From NCBI GenBank assembly GCA_900555785.1, contig USMO01000102.1, positions 1-6,185 on the forward strand: a stretch of 6,185 nucleotides of DNA, in the 5' to 3' direction. This document shows positions 5,401-6,185 of the stretch, in pieces. The first letter of the stretch is position 1. Each line of letters begins with the position of its first letter. The translations under genes and the position numbers were made by a program. This DNA comes from an uncultured Eubacteriales bacterium (GTDB lineage: Bacteria; Bacillota; Clostridia; Oscillospirales; CAG-272). The notes below the pieces were generated by a model. That model searched no databases. It was given only the letters and a program-made list of their open reading frames with translations, and was not told the origin of the DNA.

Positions 5401-6185
5401 ATGTCGAAACGAGGAGAAAACATTTACAAGCGCAAGGACGGGAAGATGGGAGGGCAGAAAGCTGGTGTATATCCCCTTCAAAAAGCGGGTCTCGGTTTAC
5501 GGAAAGACCTACCGCGAGGTGCGCGGCAAGCTGGCTGCGCTGACAACCGGCAGTTACCAACCGGCGCCGCCGGTCACCGTTGAAACTGCGGTTTCGGAGT
5601 GGCTCGCCCTGAAACGGCGGCAGCTGAAGGAGTCCTCCTGCGTCAAATACCGCAGCCTTGCCGTGCTGCATCTTATCCCGCTGATCGGGCAGCTGCCGGT
5701 GCGGCAGGTTGGGCGGGAAACGGTTGTGCAGCTTGCGGACGCGCTAACCCGGCAGAGCAAGCCCGGCAGCCCGGGGCTGTCGTCCAAGACCGTGCGGGAC
5801 GTCCTGCGCATTCTGCGCGAGGCGTTGGAGCTGCGGCTTGGAAAATCGGCGTTTTCCTGGGAGCTTTCGGGTCACATCCCGCAACAGAAGGGACCCCGGC
5901 GCGCGTCGGTGCTGACTGCCGAGGAGCAGGACCGGTTGGAGCGCGTGCTGCTCTCGTCGGTCGACTCCAGAAACTGCGGTATTCTGCTCTGCCTGTATGC
6001 GGGATTCCGGATTGGGGAACTGTGCGCCCTGCGCTGGCGGGATGTTGACCTGATAAACCGGGTTGTGACGGTCAGCCGGACCCTGCAGCGGCTGCAATGC
6101 CCGCCGGAATGGGGCGCGGACGGGCAGACGAGCCGCACGAAGATTACCGAAACGCCGCCCAAAAGCGAGGATTAGGAGCGCACGG
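5401..6185 (+). pseudogene. Tyrosine recombinase (phage/conjugative-element integrase), frameshifted and with an internal stop
   Basis: The ATG at 5401 follows AAAGGAG (5386-5392) by 8 bases and begins MSKRGENIYKRKDG, a typical start of Tn916-like integrases. The frame then fails. Dropping one G of GGG at 5440-5442 restores RWEGRKLVYIPF and then VYGKTYREV, the normal continuation. Repaired, the protein has an arm-DNA-binding N-domain (to about 45), a core-binding domain (about 57-150) and the start of the catalytic domain with AGFRIGELCALRW (200-212), Arg203 being the first catalytic Arg. After TETPPKSED an in-frame TAG (6173-6175) interrupts. ERT follows it, matching the usual PKSxSxRTIPL continuation, so homology seems to pass the stop. 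The HxxR, second His and catalytic Tyr lie beyond the window. A GTG at 5465 could start a shorter product, but the TAG would still remove the active site. Recent decay is likely; sequencing errors are possible. Confidence 0.8.

Noticed and set aside
5440..5442. Phase-variable tract explaining the integrase frameshift
   Set aside because: Three Gs are too short for slipped-strand variation, and a second lesion (TAG) points to decay.
1..6185. CRISPR array or rRNA/tRNA genes
   Set aside because: No regularly spaced repeats and no recognisable tRNA or rRNA segments were seen on either strand.

Overview
The window is GC-rich bacterial chromosome (roughly 55-60% GC by eye). It has strong AAGGAGG-type ribosome binding sites and compact operons. 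I read it as a Gram-positive Clostridia-class organism, most likely a gut-type Oscillospiraceae/Ruminococcaceae relative. That rests on gene content, the hairpin-rich intergenic repeat and a Tn916-like integrase N-terminus. It is an inference, not a taxonomic assignment.

Region 1 (1-1791) is the 3' part of a pyrimidine biosynthesis operon. It holds the last 16 codons of an upstream gene (possibly pyrD), then pyrE (orotate phosphoribosyltransferase) and pyrB (aspartate carbamoyltransferase). Gaps are 13 and 3 bases, and each gene has a Shine-Dalgarno site placed in or against the end of the gene before it. PyrB carries a C-terminal four-cysteine module resembling the zinc domain of the separate regulatory subunit PyrI.

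Region 2 (1792-2183) is a 392-base gap with no convincing protein gene but dense structure. First come two perfect hairpins that look like a dispersed repeat. Then comes a roughly 215-nt structured block which, read on the minus strand, resembles the HEARO / IscB-type omegaRNA family (ACCGTAGGT, then CTGAGA, then a GGGGCG box, with nested long-range stems). No IscB/IsrB nuclease gene is next to it, so it would be an orphan guide-RNA element in the leader of recQ. This is the most interesting candidate in the window.

Region 3 (2184-4983) holds recQ (+), a full-length RecQ helicase with helicase, zinc/RQC and HRDC domains, converging on a minus-strand lipoprotein gene with Asp-box (BNR) repeats. 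The stop codons are 7 bases apart and lie in opposite arms of one bidirectional terminator hairpin.

Region 4 (4984-5400) is a 417-base regulatory gap. It contains an extended -10 promoter for the lipoprotein gene, a bidirectional terminator, and a perfect consensus promoter on the minus strand. That promoter would produce a short (about 107 nt) RNA ending at the terminator. A divergent extended -10 promoter and short direct repeats precede the integrase gene.

Region 5 (5401-6185) is a tyrosine recombinase (integrase) gene that appears broken twice, by a one-base frameshift after codon 13 and by an in-frame TAG late in the gene. It suggests the edge or remnant of an integrated mobile element continuing to the right.
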